A DNA stretch of 64,000 bases from NCBI RefSeq assembly GCF_024298845.1, contig NZ_CP101156.1:3410001-3474000 (forward strand), given 5' to 3'. The stretch's first letter is position 1. The number at the start of each line of letters is the position of its first letter. Source of the DNA: Natronosalvus amylolyticus. Lineage in GTDB: Archaea; Halobacteriota; Halobacteria; Halobacteriales; Natrialbaceae. Under the pieces are notes generated by a model. That model was not told where the DNA came from, ran no database searches, and worked only from the letters and a program-made list of their open reading frames with translations. Positions 8,259-16,235 of the stretch are shown here, piece after piece. The position numbers and the translations under genes were made by a program.

Positions 8259-9086
8259 ATGGACGAACAGCCACAAGCTGACCCCGAACCCGACGTCAAC
8301 ATCAGCGGCGGCGTCGCCGGTGGCGGTGAACTGGCTCCGTTCGAGACGGTCGCTATCGACACGCGAGCCGGGCGGGTCGTCGCTCGGTTGGGCGAGTTGT
8401 ACTGGGAGAAAACCTACGGCGGCCGGGACGCCTTCGAGTGTCTCGTGCGGACGATTCTCAGCCAGAACACGAGCGACGTCGCGAGTCAACCGGCCCACGA
8501 CGCCTTACTCGAGCGCTATGCCGACGACGAAGCGGACCTCGTGAACGCCCTCGCGGATGCCGACCACGACGAACTGGCCGAAACGATCAGCGGGGCTGGA
8601 CTCTACAACCAGAAATCGAAGATGATCCGCGGTGCGGCCGCGTGGGTCAGTGAGGAGTTCGGCTCCGAGGCGGCGTTCGACGCGTTCGTCACGGACGAGG
8701 ACCCGAATGAGGTGCGAGAGACGTTGCTCGAGGTTCACGGTGTCGGACCGAAAACGGCCGATTGCGTTCTCCTGTTCGCTGGCGGGCAACCGGGCGTTTT
8801 TCCGGTGGACACACACGTCCACCGCATCGCTCGTCGGCTCGGAATCGCCCCAGCGGATGCCGACCACGAAGGCGTTCGGGAAGCGCTCGAGGACGCTATT
8901 CCGCCCGAAATGTGTGGGTTTGGTCACACCGCGATGATCCAGTTCGGGCGCGAATACTGCACGGCTCGAGCGCCGGCGTGTCTCGAGGACCCCGACGCGT
9001 GCCCGATGGCAGACCTGTGTGAGCAGGTGGGCGTCTATCCGGAGACTGGCGAGTTCGTCGACCCGGCCGAGGCCCCCGAGTCGTAG
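8259..9086 (+). CDS. nth: Endonuclease III-type DNA glycosylase/AP lyase
   Basis: A 275-residue base-excision repair enzyme that removes oxidised pyrimidines. The helix-hairpin-helix EVHGVGPKTADCVLLF contains the catalytic Lys, and PVDTHVHRIARRLG has the catalytic Asp. The C-terminal Fe-S cysteines are CTARAPAC, DAC and CPMADLC. The spacing is C-x6-C-x6-C-x5-C, longer in the middle than the usual x2. About 35 acidic residues precede the catalytic core. It is a single gene with no operon partner. Confidence 0.92.
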   Translation: MDEQPQADPEPDVNISGGVAGGGELAPFETVAIDTRAGRVVARLGELYWEKTYGGRDAFECLVRTILSQNTSDVASQPAHDALLERYADDEADLVNALADADHDELAETISGAGLYNQKSKMIRGAAAWVSEEFGSEAAFDAFVTDEDPNEVRETLLEVHGVGPKTADCVLLFAGGQPGVFPVDTHVHRIARRLGIAPADADHEGVREALEDAIPPEMCGFGHTAMIQFGREYCTARAPACLEDPDACPMADLCEQVGVYPETGEFVDPAEAPES

Positions 9087-9163
9087 TCGGTGGGGACCCG
9101 CTCGAGTGTACAGGGGGTACTGGCAGTGAGAAGCCGCTCGAGTGTGTGACCTCACGAATCCGG

Positions 9164-9577
9164 TCAGTTTGCGAGCAAGACGACCGCGAGGATGGCAAAG
9201 CCAATGCCGGCGGCGTTTTTCAAGGTGAGCGATTCGCCGAGTACCAGAATTCCGATGAGTGCTGCGACTACGAAATAGAGGGCGGAGATGGTAGCGACGA
9301 CGCCGACCCGGCCCGCGCTCAGTCCGGTGTAGAAGGCGACAGCGCCGATGCCGGCGAAGACACCCGCACCGAGTGCGTAGGCCACACCGGTTCGCTCGAG
9401 CGCCAGCGGTTCGCCCTGTGCAGCGACGTAGCCGACGGCGATGACGACGCTTGCGGCGTACGAAAGGATCATGGCGAGTTCGGGGGCGATGGTTCGTGTC
9501 GCCTCGTTCGCGAGAACGGTCCACAGACCCCAGCCGAGCATAGCGAGGACGGCGAAGGTGATTGCGTGTTGGCTCAT
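9164..9577 (-). CDS. EamA-family small transporter
   Basis: A 137-residue protein with five hydrophobic helices. It forms a single EamA (drug/metabolite transporter) unit, half the size of the usual ten-helix protein, so it should act as a dimer. The late motif VLGESLTLKNAAGIGFAILAVVL is typical of EamA. The start MSQHAITFAVLAMLGWG puts the first membrane helix at the very N-terminus. Substrate unknown. It is convergent with nth. Confidence 0.8.
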   Translation of the reverse strand: MSQHAITFAVLAMLGWGLWTVLANEATRTIAPELAMILSYAASVVIAVGYVAAQGEPLALERTGVAYALGAGVFAGIGAVAFYTGLSAGRVGVVATISALYFVVAALIGILVLGESLTLKNAAGIGFAILAVVLLAN

Positions 9578-9611
9578 ACCAAGTGGACTCGATAACCGAA
9601 CCAATAGTTTG

Positions 9612-11423
9612 CTATTCGTTCCACCGGGCGTCAGCCAGCGTTCGCTGGACCACGTCGTTTCCGACGGCTTCGGCTAGCGTTTCGAAGCCGGCGCGTTCGG
9701 CACGGTCACTCGCGTTGGCAACCAGCCTCGAGACGATGAACTCCGGCGTCGAGCGACCGACGGTGCCAAACCGCGGCTGGTAATCCACCTCGAGTTCGAG
9801 GTCGGGGTTCAGACCTTCGGCGAAGATACCATCGACGCGGGCTTGGGGTGGTAACGGCTCGAGGTCGTCTGCGAGGTGGGTGACGAACACGCCGAGTGCG
9901 CCCTGGTTGACCGCTAGCTGGACGAGGCCGTGGAGCAGGTTGGCCGCGCTACCAGGTTCGGTGATTGCTTCGAACTCGTCGACGAGCATGAGCGTCTGCC
10001 CGTCAGTGGAAAGCGGTGGCACGATCGAGCGCAGCGTCGACTCGAGGACGCCGGCGTTGAAACTCGCGTGTCGACGGTGGAAGACGAGCGAATCGACGGG
10101 CGGGATTTCGGCGCGTTCGGCCGGCACCGGGAGCCCCATCGTGGCGAGCAAGACGACCTGACACAGCGTCTCGAGCAGCGTCGTCTTTCCGCCGCTGTTC
10201 GCACCCGTGAGGACGGTAATCCGTTCGTCCCCGGGGAGCGCCCACTCGTCGTTCGAGCCCGTATCATCGTCGCTGACGGGGAGGGAAAAATCTTCGTCCG
10301 ACAGGGAGTGTTCGCCGAGCGTGTAGGTTATCGGCTGGACGGTTTCGTCCGCTCGAGTGGCGAGCGAGAGATTCCGGGCGTCGACGACCGAGAGTGTCGG
10401 GGCGGCTCCGTCGTCGGAACGGAACGTCGGCCGCGTGCAGTCGTACGCCAGGGCAAACCGTGCAAGCGAGAGGTGAAAGGCAATGTCGTCGACCGCGCTA
10501 ATGGCGCCGTCGACTGCGCTCTCGGCGTCCTCGAGTGTCTCCTCGAGTTCCGTGCGAACCGTCGATTCGCGTTCATCCACGGCCTCGGTCAGATCCGAAC
10601 GGAGGGTTCTGAGGGTCCCGCCGACGAAGTCCGTCGCATCGGTTGGGTCGCTGGGCATCGCCTCGCGCACCCGGTCGATGGTTGCCTGCGTCTCGCTTTG
10701 CAGTCGGTCTTCGAATGCGTCGCGGAAGGCACTCACGTCGCCGACTCCGTCCGAGCGGAGGTCTTCGATAATCGCCAACGCGTTGGCGTCCATGTCCTCG
10801 ACGGCACCCAGCGTGGTTCGCAACCGGTCGAGTTCCTCGTCGGCACCCTCGCGAACGCGGCTGTCTTCCAGCGCACCGAGTGCCGTCGCCGCATTCTCGA
10901 GCGCGTCCGTCTCGAGTTCGGCAATCGCCGCGAACGGGCCGTCTTCGACGCCGGTGTCGAGTAGCGCGATAGCGGCTTTGACTGCTGCGTACGCGCTTCC
11001 GTCGCGGTCGTCGTACCGTTCGTACGCCTCGAGCACACGGTTCTGTTCGGCCTCCTCGAGTCGTTCCCAGGCGTCTCGAGCGGCCAGCACGTCGTCCAAT
11101 CGGTCGTTCATTTCGGCCTGGGTAGACAGTGGGGTCAGCACCCTGATTCGGTCGGCGGCCCGTTCGGTGACGGCGTACTCGACGGCCAGGTCGAGCAGTT
11201 CCTTGTACGCCGCTCGAGCATCGCTCGTCGCGAGCGTATCGATGCCTTCACCGCCGATGGCTCGCCGAAGAATACGGGTCGCCCGACCCCGCGGGAGGCC
11301 CGCATCGGCGAGGGTCCGGACGTCGCCGCTTTCGATGGCCTCGATTGCTCGTTCGGTGCCCAGTTCCTCGACGAGTGTCTCCCGGGTTTTCGGTCCCACT
11401 CCCCAGTACGCCTCGAGTCGCAT
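9612..11423 (-). CDS. Helix-hairpin-helix protein with MutS-type ATPase domain
   Basis: A 603-residue protein. Residues 1-50 resemble HhH motifs (YWGVGPKTRETLVEELG and LADAGLPRGRATRILRR). A long helical, coiled-coil region follows. The C-terminal third is a MutS-type ATPase: Walker A TGANSGGKTTLL, Walker B LMLVDEFEAIT and a conserved FVTH. The mismatch-recognition and connector domains of MutS1 are absent, so it is closer to the MutS2/MutS-related class acting on recombination structures or unusual DNA. The start is the ATG of MRLEAYWGVG. It is divergent from the J-domain ferredoxin gene with about 125 bp between them. Confidence 0.85.
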   Translation of the reverse strand: MRLEAYWGVGPKTRETLVEELGTERAIEAIESGDVRTLADAGLPRGRATRILRRAIGGEGIDTLATSDARAAYKELLDLAVEYAVTERAADRIRVLTPLSTQAEMNDRLDDVLAARDAWERLEEAEQNRVLEAYERYDDRDGSAYAAVKAAIALLDTGVEDGPFAAIAELETDALENAATALGALEDSRVREGADEELDRLRTTLGAVEDMDANALAIIEDLRSDGVGDVSAFRDAFEDRLQSETQATIDRVREAMPSDPTDATDFVGGTLRTLRSDLTEAVDERESTVRTELEETLEDAESAVDGAISAVDDIAFHLSLARFALAYDCTRPTFRSDDGAAPTLSVVDARNLSLATRADETVQPITYTLGEHSLSDEDFSLPVSDDDTGSNDEWALPGDERITVLTGANSGGKTTLLETLCQVVLLATMGLPVPAERAEIPPVDSLVFHRRHASFNAGVLESTLRSIVPPLSTDGQTLMLVDEFEAITEPGSAANLLHGLVQLAVNQGALGVFVTHLADDLEPLPPQARVDGIFAEGLNPDLELEVDYQPRFGTVGRSTPEFIVSRLVANASDRAERAGFETLAEAVGNDVVQRTLADARWNE

Positions 11424-11548
11424 ACCTTGCAGGTTCGAAGGCAGTACCTTGAAGCCACCGCTCGCGCTCTCGAGAACGGTTGCTGTCGAATCCGGCAGCC
11501 CTGTACGATGGAGCAACACTATTGACGACGCATCCGCTACCCTCTCGC

Positions 11549-12175
11549 GTGGAGTCCCCGTTCGACGTCCTGGGAATTGATACGGATGCAGACCACGACG
11601 ACATCGAGCGAGCCTTCAGACGCCGTATCAAGGAGGTTCATCCAGACCAGGGTGGTTCAGTCGAGGAGTTTCGACTGGTTCACGCCGCCCGTGAGCAACT
11701 GCTCTCGAAGCACCTCGAGGGTGTCGACCCCAGCGATATCGGCGTCGACGGCAACGGAACGGAACCGGTCGCCCCGACAATCCAGTACCTGAATTTCGAA
11801 GTGTTCGAAGACTACGGCTGGTCGCTCGAGGACGAGGACCTCTTCGAAAAAGCGGCTGACGCCGACCTCGACTCGAGTGACTACGGCCGCTTCGTTGTCG
11901 ACCCGTCCGAAAGCGTACTCGAGGCAGCCGAAAACCGTGGCTTCGAGTGGCCGTATGCGTGTCGCGGCGGTGCCTGTGCGAACTGTGCCGTCGCCGTTCA
12001 GGATGGGGACTTATCGACGCCGGTCAATCACGTCCTTCCCGACGAGATGGTCGACTGTGGGATTCGTCTCTCGTGTGTGGCCGAACCGACGACCGACGAA
12101 TCGAACGTTATTTTCAACGTCAAGCAACTGCCGGAACTCGACGAGTTGCGATTACCGCCCCGCCCGTTCGAGTGA
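11549..12175 (+). CDS. J-domain/2Fe-2S ferredoxin fusion protein
   Basis: A 208-residue protein. Residues 1 to about 55 are a DnaJ-type J domain (SPFDVLGIDTDADHDDIERA, then the HPD of EVHPDQGG). The C-terminal half is a plant-type 2Fe-2S ferredoxin with ligand pattern CRGGACANC plus a later Cys in LSCVAEP. This fused ferredoxin is characteristic of haloarchaea. It is an electron carrier whose J domain may let Hsp70 assist Fe-S assembly or stability (inference). I start at GTG 11549, directly before the J domain. Preceding residues do not look conserved. Confidence 0.9.
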   Translation: MESPFDVLGIDTDADHDDIERAFRRRIKEVHPDQGGSVEEFRLVHAAREQLLSKHLEGVDPSDIGVDGNGTEPVAPTIQYLNFEVFEDYGWSLEDEDLFEKAADADLDSSDYGRFVVDPSESVLEAAENRGFEWPYACRGGACANCAVAVQDGDLSTPVNHVLPDEMVDCGIRLSCVAEPTTDESNVIFNVKQLPELDELRLPPRPFE

Positions 12176-12302
12176 ATAGGCGACGGGTTTCTGCTTTGCA
12201 AAAATGGTGACCCGAGAGGGGCTTTGAGTTACAGCATTCTCGTTCGAGTGTGACCTCGAGGTGCCCATTGATTGAAGGATTACCTGACGGCGGTGTTTTC
12301 AT

Positions 12303-12379
12303 ACGGTTTCCTGTCGTCTCCTCCCCGGTAATTGCCCATAGGGGTCGGCAATCGCCAGTAAAAAGTTACAGGAGACCGT
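12303..12379. repeat. 77-bp palindromic intergenic element, family 1, copy C
   Basis: The ends ACGGTTTCCTGT and ACAGGAGACCGT are inverted repeats. The size is the same 77 bp as copy A at 3187. Relative to A, a base in the left arm changes from A to C and its pairing base in the right arm changes from T to G, so the stem is kept. The core CCGGTAATTGCC pairs with GGCAATCGCC. It lies immediately past the stop of the minus-strand gene ending at 12381, the same position relative to its neighbour as copy A. Confidence 0.75.
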
Positions 12380-12380
12380 C

Positions 12381-13325
12381 TCAGTCTCGATTTCGGTTCG
12401 GCGTCCACTCCTGACAGGCGTCCATGTCGTCCATCGTTTCATCGAAGCGTCCACAGTATGGTATGATGTTGCCGTTGGACCGGACGTAATCGAAGTGTCG
12501 GCAGTTCCCACAGTAGCGGTCGGTCGGTTCCGGCGTCTCCGGCCCGTCGACGATAGCGGCGTCATAGCCGTTACTTGTGTCGTCTAGCGGCGAACTGATG
12601 TCGTTCGTCGCCGCGCCGCCATCGCTCGCAGGGGTGGTCCTGCCGGCTGAGAGTGGACCGCCGGTGTTCGATTTCTGCCCTGTCTGTGTCCTCGAGGTTG
12701 CTTCGGCCTTGCTGGTCGGCTCACTCACGTCGTTCGTCTGGGTTTCGACGTCCCCGTCCGGCGTGTTACCGAAAAAGCCCATGCTGCTGAAGCCGCCGCT
12801 CTGTGATTCGACCTCGACGACTTTCGTCTGGTTACGCCGGGTGACGTTCATCTCGAGCATGCCACCTGGGTCGTTTCTGGTTTTGAAGTTGACGACGGCG
12901 GTGAACAGACACCACATAGCAGTAAACAGGCCGAGCAGGTAGACGACCGAGACGTGCATCGTGAGGTTGTCGCCGTGGCCACGCCAGTGCGCTGGATAGG
13001 CGTGCCAGAACAGTGCGACGCCGAGTAGACAGATACTCGTCCCGATAACGGCGGCGGCCTGAATTCGGCGGCTGGCCGGCAGCACCGTAAAGACGCCGAG
13101 TAAGGCGAGTGGAACGCCGGTTCCAGAGAGAACTCCGGCCCAGAGGACGGGGCCGTACTGATCGGCGAACGCACTCGAGAACAGATCGGTCGTCGCAACG
13201 AGAACGGCGACGACGGACAGTATCGCCCCCACGGCGACGAGTGCCGTTCCGGCGTACAGCCGCCGGAGGCTCGCCCCCTTTGCCGTGCCATCGTATACCT
13301 CCGTCAGGCTGGTCATACGCGACAT
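12381..13325 (-). CDS. Haloarchaeal membrane protein with C-terminal zinc-ribbon-like tail (DUF7139-like)
   Basis: About 314 residues. The N-terminal half has four or five membrane helices (about residues 28 to 155). It is followed by a Thr/Ser/Asp-rich linker and a C-terminal CGNCRHFDY ... CGRF ... CQEW segment. The cysteine pattern suggests a small metal-binding module in the cytoplasm. I recall the arrangement as a haloarchaeal family (DUF7139) of unknown role. The start is uncertain between the second and third Met. Confidence 0.7.
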   Translation of the reverse strand: MSRMTSLTEVYDGTAKGASLRRLYAGTALVAVGAILSVVAVLVATTDLFSSAFADQYGPVLWAGVLSGTGVPLALLGVFTVLPASRRIQAAAVIGTSICLLGVALFWHAYPAHWRGHGDNLTMHVSVVYLLGLFTAMWCLFTAVVNFKTRNDPGGMLEMNVTRRNQTKVVEVESQSGGFSSMGFFGNTPDGDVETQTNDVSEPTSKAEATSRTQTGQKSNTGGPLSAGRTTPASDGGAATNDISSPLDDTSNGYDAAIVDGPETPEPTDRYCGNCRHFDYVRSNGNIIPYCGRFDETMDDMDACQEWTPNRNRD

Positions 13326-13441
13326 AAAGGGCTCATTCCACAAAACGATACGTCAGACATTGTATCGAAATTTGATACGTATGTGGCGAGGGAGGCGGAG
13401 GAAACGAAAGCTTGAATCGATGGGCTCCCAAACCACCCGCT

Positions 13442-13864
13442 ATGAGTGACGATGCAGACGACGCAGGCCCTGTCGTCGAACTTGGCGAGAAAACGCCCGT
13501 CGAGGGGGCACCACTGGCTCGAGTGACTGCTCGACTTCACTGGCCAATCGAAAAAAGTGAGATCGACCGACACGAAGGCGAAAGTACGATTCGGACTCCG
13601 GCGGGCCCACGGACGGTTTCGGCTATCCTCGAGGAGATCGACGAAACCTACTTCCAGCGTCGCCAGGAGTTCGAATCACACGTTCGCGACGCCATCGGGA
13701 CTGGGCCAGTCGACGCGGACGACGGTCCGGACGAAACCGTGACAGGGACCGATGACGGTGATGATGCGGACGTCGAAGTGGTGACTGGCGAAGACGATAC
13801 CGACGCTTCAGCGGGTGACGTAGCTGACGAGAGCGACGATACCGACACTGAGACGGACGAGTAA
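13442..13864 (+). CDS. DUF5789-like small acidic protein
   Basis: A 140-residue protein. Residues 10-85 form a folded-looking region (LARVTARLHWPIEKSEIDRH, then TPAGPRTVSAILEEIDETYF). The remaining third is an Asp/Thr/Glu-rich disordered tail. The core resembles the haloarchaeal DUF5789 family, whose function is unknown. It is followed six bases later by the next gene in the same direction, so the two are probably one transcript. Confidence 0.7.
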   Translation: MSDDADDAGPVVELGEKTPVEGAPLARVTARLHWPIEKSEIDRHEGESTIRTPAGPRTVSAILEEIDETYFQRRQEFESHVRDAIGTGPVDADDGPDETVTGTDDGDDADVEVVTGEDDTDASAGDVADESDDTDTETDE

Positions 13865-13870
13865 GGACTC

Positions 13871-14596
13871 GTGGCACGGGGAGACAGCACTCACTCGAGT
13901 CCGCTCGAGGGAATTTACGACGCGCTTTCGACGCTGTCCGATGTGTTGACGGACACGACCTGGTTTCAACGCTCGTTACTGGTCGGTGCCGTGTTGACCG
14001 TGATCTGGATGACAGCCGTTCCAACCGATCTCGGACGCCGGACGGTGTTCGACACCGTGGTCCTTATTGGTGGGCCGCTTGCACTGGGGGTGACACACGG
14101 TCGCCACATCGGCTGGACGGTCAATCGGGTCGCCGTTCGTAATGGTCTCTTGCTCGCGATGTTCGTCTTGCCGTTTTATCTGATCGGGTCGACGTTGCCG
14201 ACGATCAGGGAGTACTACCCGATGTGGCAGACGACGCTAGCGTTTGGGGAGTTTATCCCGCACGCGTTACAGCTGTTTATCTTGGCGCTGGCTGCCGAAA
14301 CGTACTACCGGGGCCTGCTCTGTGTCGGCGTCAAAGAAATCGGTTTCAAAGCGGTGTTCATTAGCCCCATCGTTTACATGATTCATCACGCCGGTAAACC
14401 CCCGATCGAATTTCTCCTGTCGGGCCCGACGGACGTCCTCTTCGGCGCCGTCGACTATCACTCGAACTCGATTTTACCCTCCGTAATCGCACACGGAGCC
14501 GGCCTCGTCTTGCTCGATTGGCTCGTCCTGCGAGAACCGCTGTTCGACCCAACGGCTGGACTGCGTGCCCTCGAGTGGTTGCCAATCCCGCTGTAG
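13871..14596 (+). CDS. CPBP-like intramembrane protease relative
   Basis: A 241-residue protein with about six membrane helices. Three motifs match the CAAX-protease/bacteriocin-processing (CPBP) family: AETYYRGLL, an H-containing helix YMIHHAG and VIAHGAG. The family motif EExxxR is altered: the first Glu is Ala (AETYYR). The start is a GTG seven bases after the stop of the preceding gene. It may be a degraded or divergent CPBP member. Substrate unknown. Confidence 0.7.
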   Translation: MARGDSTHSSPLEGIYDALSTLSDVLTDTTWFQRSLLVGAVLTVIWMTAVPTDLGRRTVFDTVVLIGGPLALGVTHGRHIGWTVNRVAVRNGLLLAMFVLPFYLIGSTLPTIREYYPMWQTTLAFGEFIPHALQLFILALAAETYYRGLLCVGVKEIGFKAVFISPIVYMIHHAGKPPIEFLLSGPTDVLFGAVDYHSNSILPSVIAHGAGLVLLDWLVLREPLFDPTAGLRALEWLPIPL

Positions 14597-14806
14597 CGGT
14601 GGGGGGATGTCTCTCCTCGAGTAATCCACACGTACTCCAGCTGTTGTGCCGTCCTTCCCTGGCTGACTGGGTCGTTACTTATCGTCGAGCAGGTCCTGTG
14701 TCCTTCTCGTGTTTCCCACCTCTCCACTGGCCGTCGTTCCATCGCGCGTCGTGACTCGCGTCAGTCCGAACAACACAACCGCCGAAGCCGAGTCGATATA
14801 GGACAC

Positions 14807-15514
14807 ATGCTTGGACGAATTGTGGCCGTTTTCGTTCGGACTGTGATTGCCGTCGCACTCCTTTCTGCTATCCTCTCGCTTGCCGTTACGTCCGGAGCAA
14901 TCGATGTCGGACTCGGGGACGGTGAGCAAATCGATACTCCACATCCGCTGCCGGACTGGCCGTTCAACTGGGATATCGTCATCGAGAATGAGTCGAGCGA
15001 AGTCGGTAGTCCGGCACAACTAGATGATGATACAGCGGTCGGGGAGCCAGTTACCGACGATCCTGGCACTTCGAGCGTCGGCCCTGCCGGCTCGGTCACC
15101 TCCGACGCGGTAGAAGTGGCAATCCACGAGCGTATCAACGAAATTCGAACCGAAGCCGGACTCTCTTCGCTCGAGCACGACGACGAGATAGCGAACATTG
15201 CTCGAACCTACAGCCACGACATGGCCGAACGGGACTTCTTCGCACACGTGAGCCCTGAGGGTGAACGACCGGCTGACCGATTCGGCGACCTGTTTCCCAA
15301 CTCGTGTCGAGCTATCGGTGAAAACCTCGCCGTCTTCAACACGGTTGGTACCACCGATGCGGAGACGCTGGCTGAGCGCATCGTCGACGGCTGGATGGAG
15401 TCGCCCGGACATCGGGACAATATCCTTACCGAGTCGTGGGATAGACAGGGGATCGGCGTCTACGCCGACGACTCGAGGGTGTACGCGACACAGAAATTCT
15501 GTGACAGTCGATAG
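14807..15514 (+). CDS. CAP/SCP-domain exported protein
   Basis: A 235-residue protein with an N-terminal hydrophobic helix (residues 5-27) that is a signal anchor or signal peptide. An acidic linker leads to a CAP domain from about residue 100: HERINEIRTEAGLSSLEHD, YSHDMAERDFFAHVSPEG, GENLAV and SPGHRDNIL. This pattern (two His, two acidic residues) is the CAP cavity signature. It is secreted or surface-bound. The role in archaea is unknown. Its stop codon lies within a 20-bp tandem repeat. Confidence 0.85.
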   Translation: MLGRIVAVFVRTVIAVALLSAILSLAVTSGAIDVGLGDGEQIDTPHPLPDWPFNWDIVIENESSEVGSPAQLDDDTAVGEPVTDDPGTSSVGPAGSVTSDAVEVAIHERINEIRTEAGLSSLEHDDEIANIARTYSHDMAERDFFAHVSPEGERPADRFGDLFPNSCRAIGENLAVFNTVGTTDAETLAERIVDGWMESPGHRDNILTESWDRQGIGVYADDSRVYATQKFCDSR

Positions 15515-15556
15515 TGTTCTGTGAAAGTTGGTAGCGTTCTGTAACCGTTAGTGGCG
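15497..15556 (+). repeat. Three 20-bp tandem repeats
   Basis: Units are TTCTGTGACAGTCGATAGTG, TTCTGTGAAAGTTGGTAGCG and TTCTGTAACCGTTAGTGGCG, in exact 20-bp register. The first unit contains the last codons and stop of the CAP gene. The array may have grown from the gene end by slippage, or it may be a binding site for a regulator of the following DUF302 gene. Confidence 0.7.
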
Positions 15557-15654
15557 TGTCTTCGATGCAGTTTCTCCTGCTCGAGAACGGTTCCGGTCGA
15601 CAGTCCCTCGAGCGAACCCAACTGTGTTTGTACCGTCGGGACGTACACCACGGT

Positions 15655-16131
15655 ATGACGCTTCCATTCGACCCGGCAGCGATCGACCCGTCCGACATCG
15701 GCGAAAAACAGGTCGTCCTGGAGCAATCCCACGAGGACGCGATCGAAACGGTTCGAACCGCCTGCGTCGACTGTGGGTTTGGGATTCCCGTCGAGTTCTC
15801 TCCCTCGGAACTGCTCAACGAGAAGGTCGACGCCGACCGCGACCCCTACTACGTCCTCGGTGCGTGTAATCCGGCCGTCGCCGACCGCGCGCTCGATGAG
15901 ACGCTAAAAATCGGTGGTCTCTTTCCGTGTAACATGGTCGTCTGGGAGGAGGCTCCCGGTCGACAGCACGTCTATCACCTGTCGATTATGCGTATCGCAC
16001 ACGCACTGGGTATCGCGCCCGACTCCGCGGAGTGGGACGGCATCCTCGAGACGACTGGCGAACTCACCGAACAGGCGTTCGCATCGCTCGAGGCACACGA
16101 GGACGCCGTGTCCGTGACTGAGGACACGTAG
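15655..16131 (+). CDS. DUF302-domain protein
   Basis: A 158-residue cytoplasmic protein starting MTLPFDPAAID. The central segment resembles the DUF302 fold (ETVRTACVDCGFGIPVEF, then YVLGACNPAVADRALDE, GGLFPCNMVVWEE). DUF302 proteins are small alpha/beta proteins of unknown role, some linked with sulfur or metal metabolism. Three cysteines (two in ACVDC, one in PCNM) could bind a metal. It is convergent with dnaJ. Confidence 0.75.
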   Translation: MTLPFDPAAIDPSDIGEKQVVLEQSHEDAIETVRTACVDCGFGIPVEFSPSELLNEKVDADRDPYYVLGACNPAVADRALDETLKIGGLFPCNMVVWEEAPGRQHVYHLSIMRIAHALGIAPDSAEWDGILETTGELTEQAFASLEAHEDAVSVTEDT

Positions 16132-16185
16132 GAACGAACTGGCTCGCTTTTGCAGCACTCAAACCTCAACGTTTCCGACGACTGA

Positions 16186-16211
16186 AACCGATTGTTGTTA
16201 TCCGGTTTCAC
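16186..16211. terminator. Hairpin between convergent genes
   Basis: GAAACCG and CGGTTTC form a 7-bp stem around ATTGTTGTTATC, between the convergent ends of the DUF302 gene and dnaJ. It could end transcription in both directions. A close copy of the sequence occurs at 46706. Confidence 0.4.
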
Positions 16212-16235
16212 TACCAGTCGACGGTTGGAAGGGCA

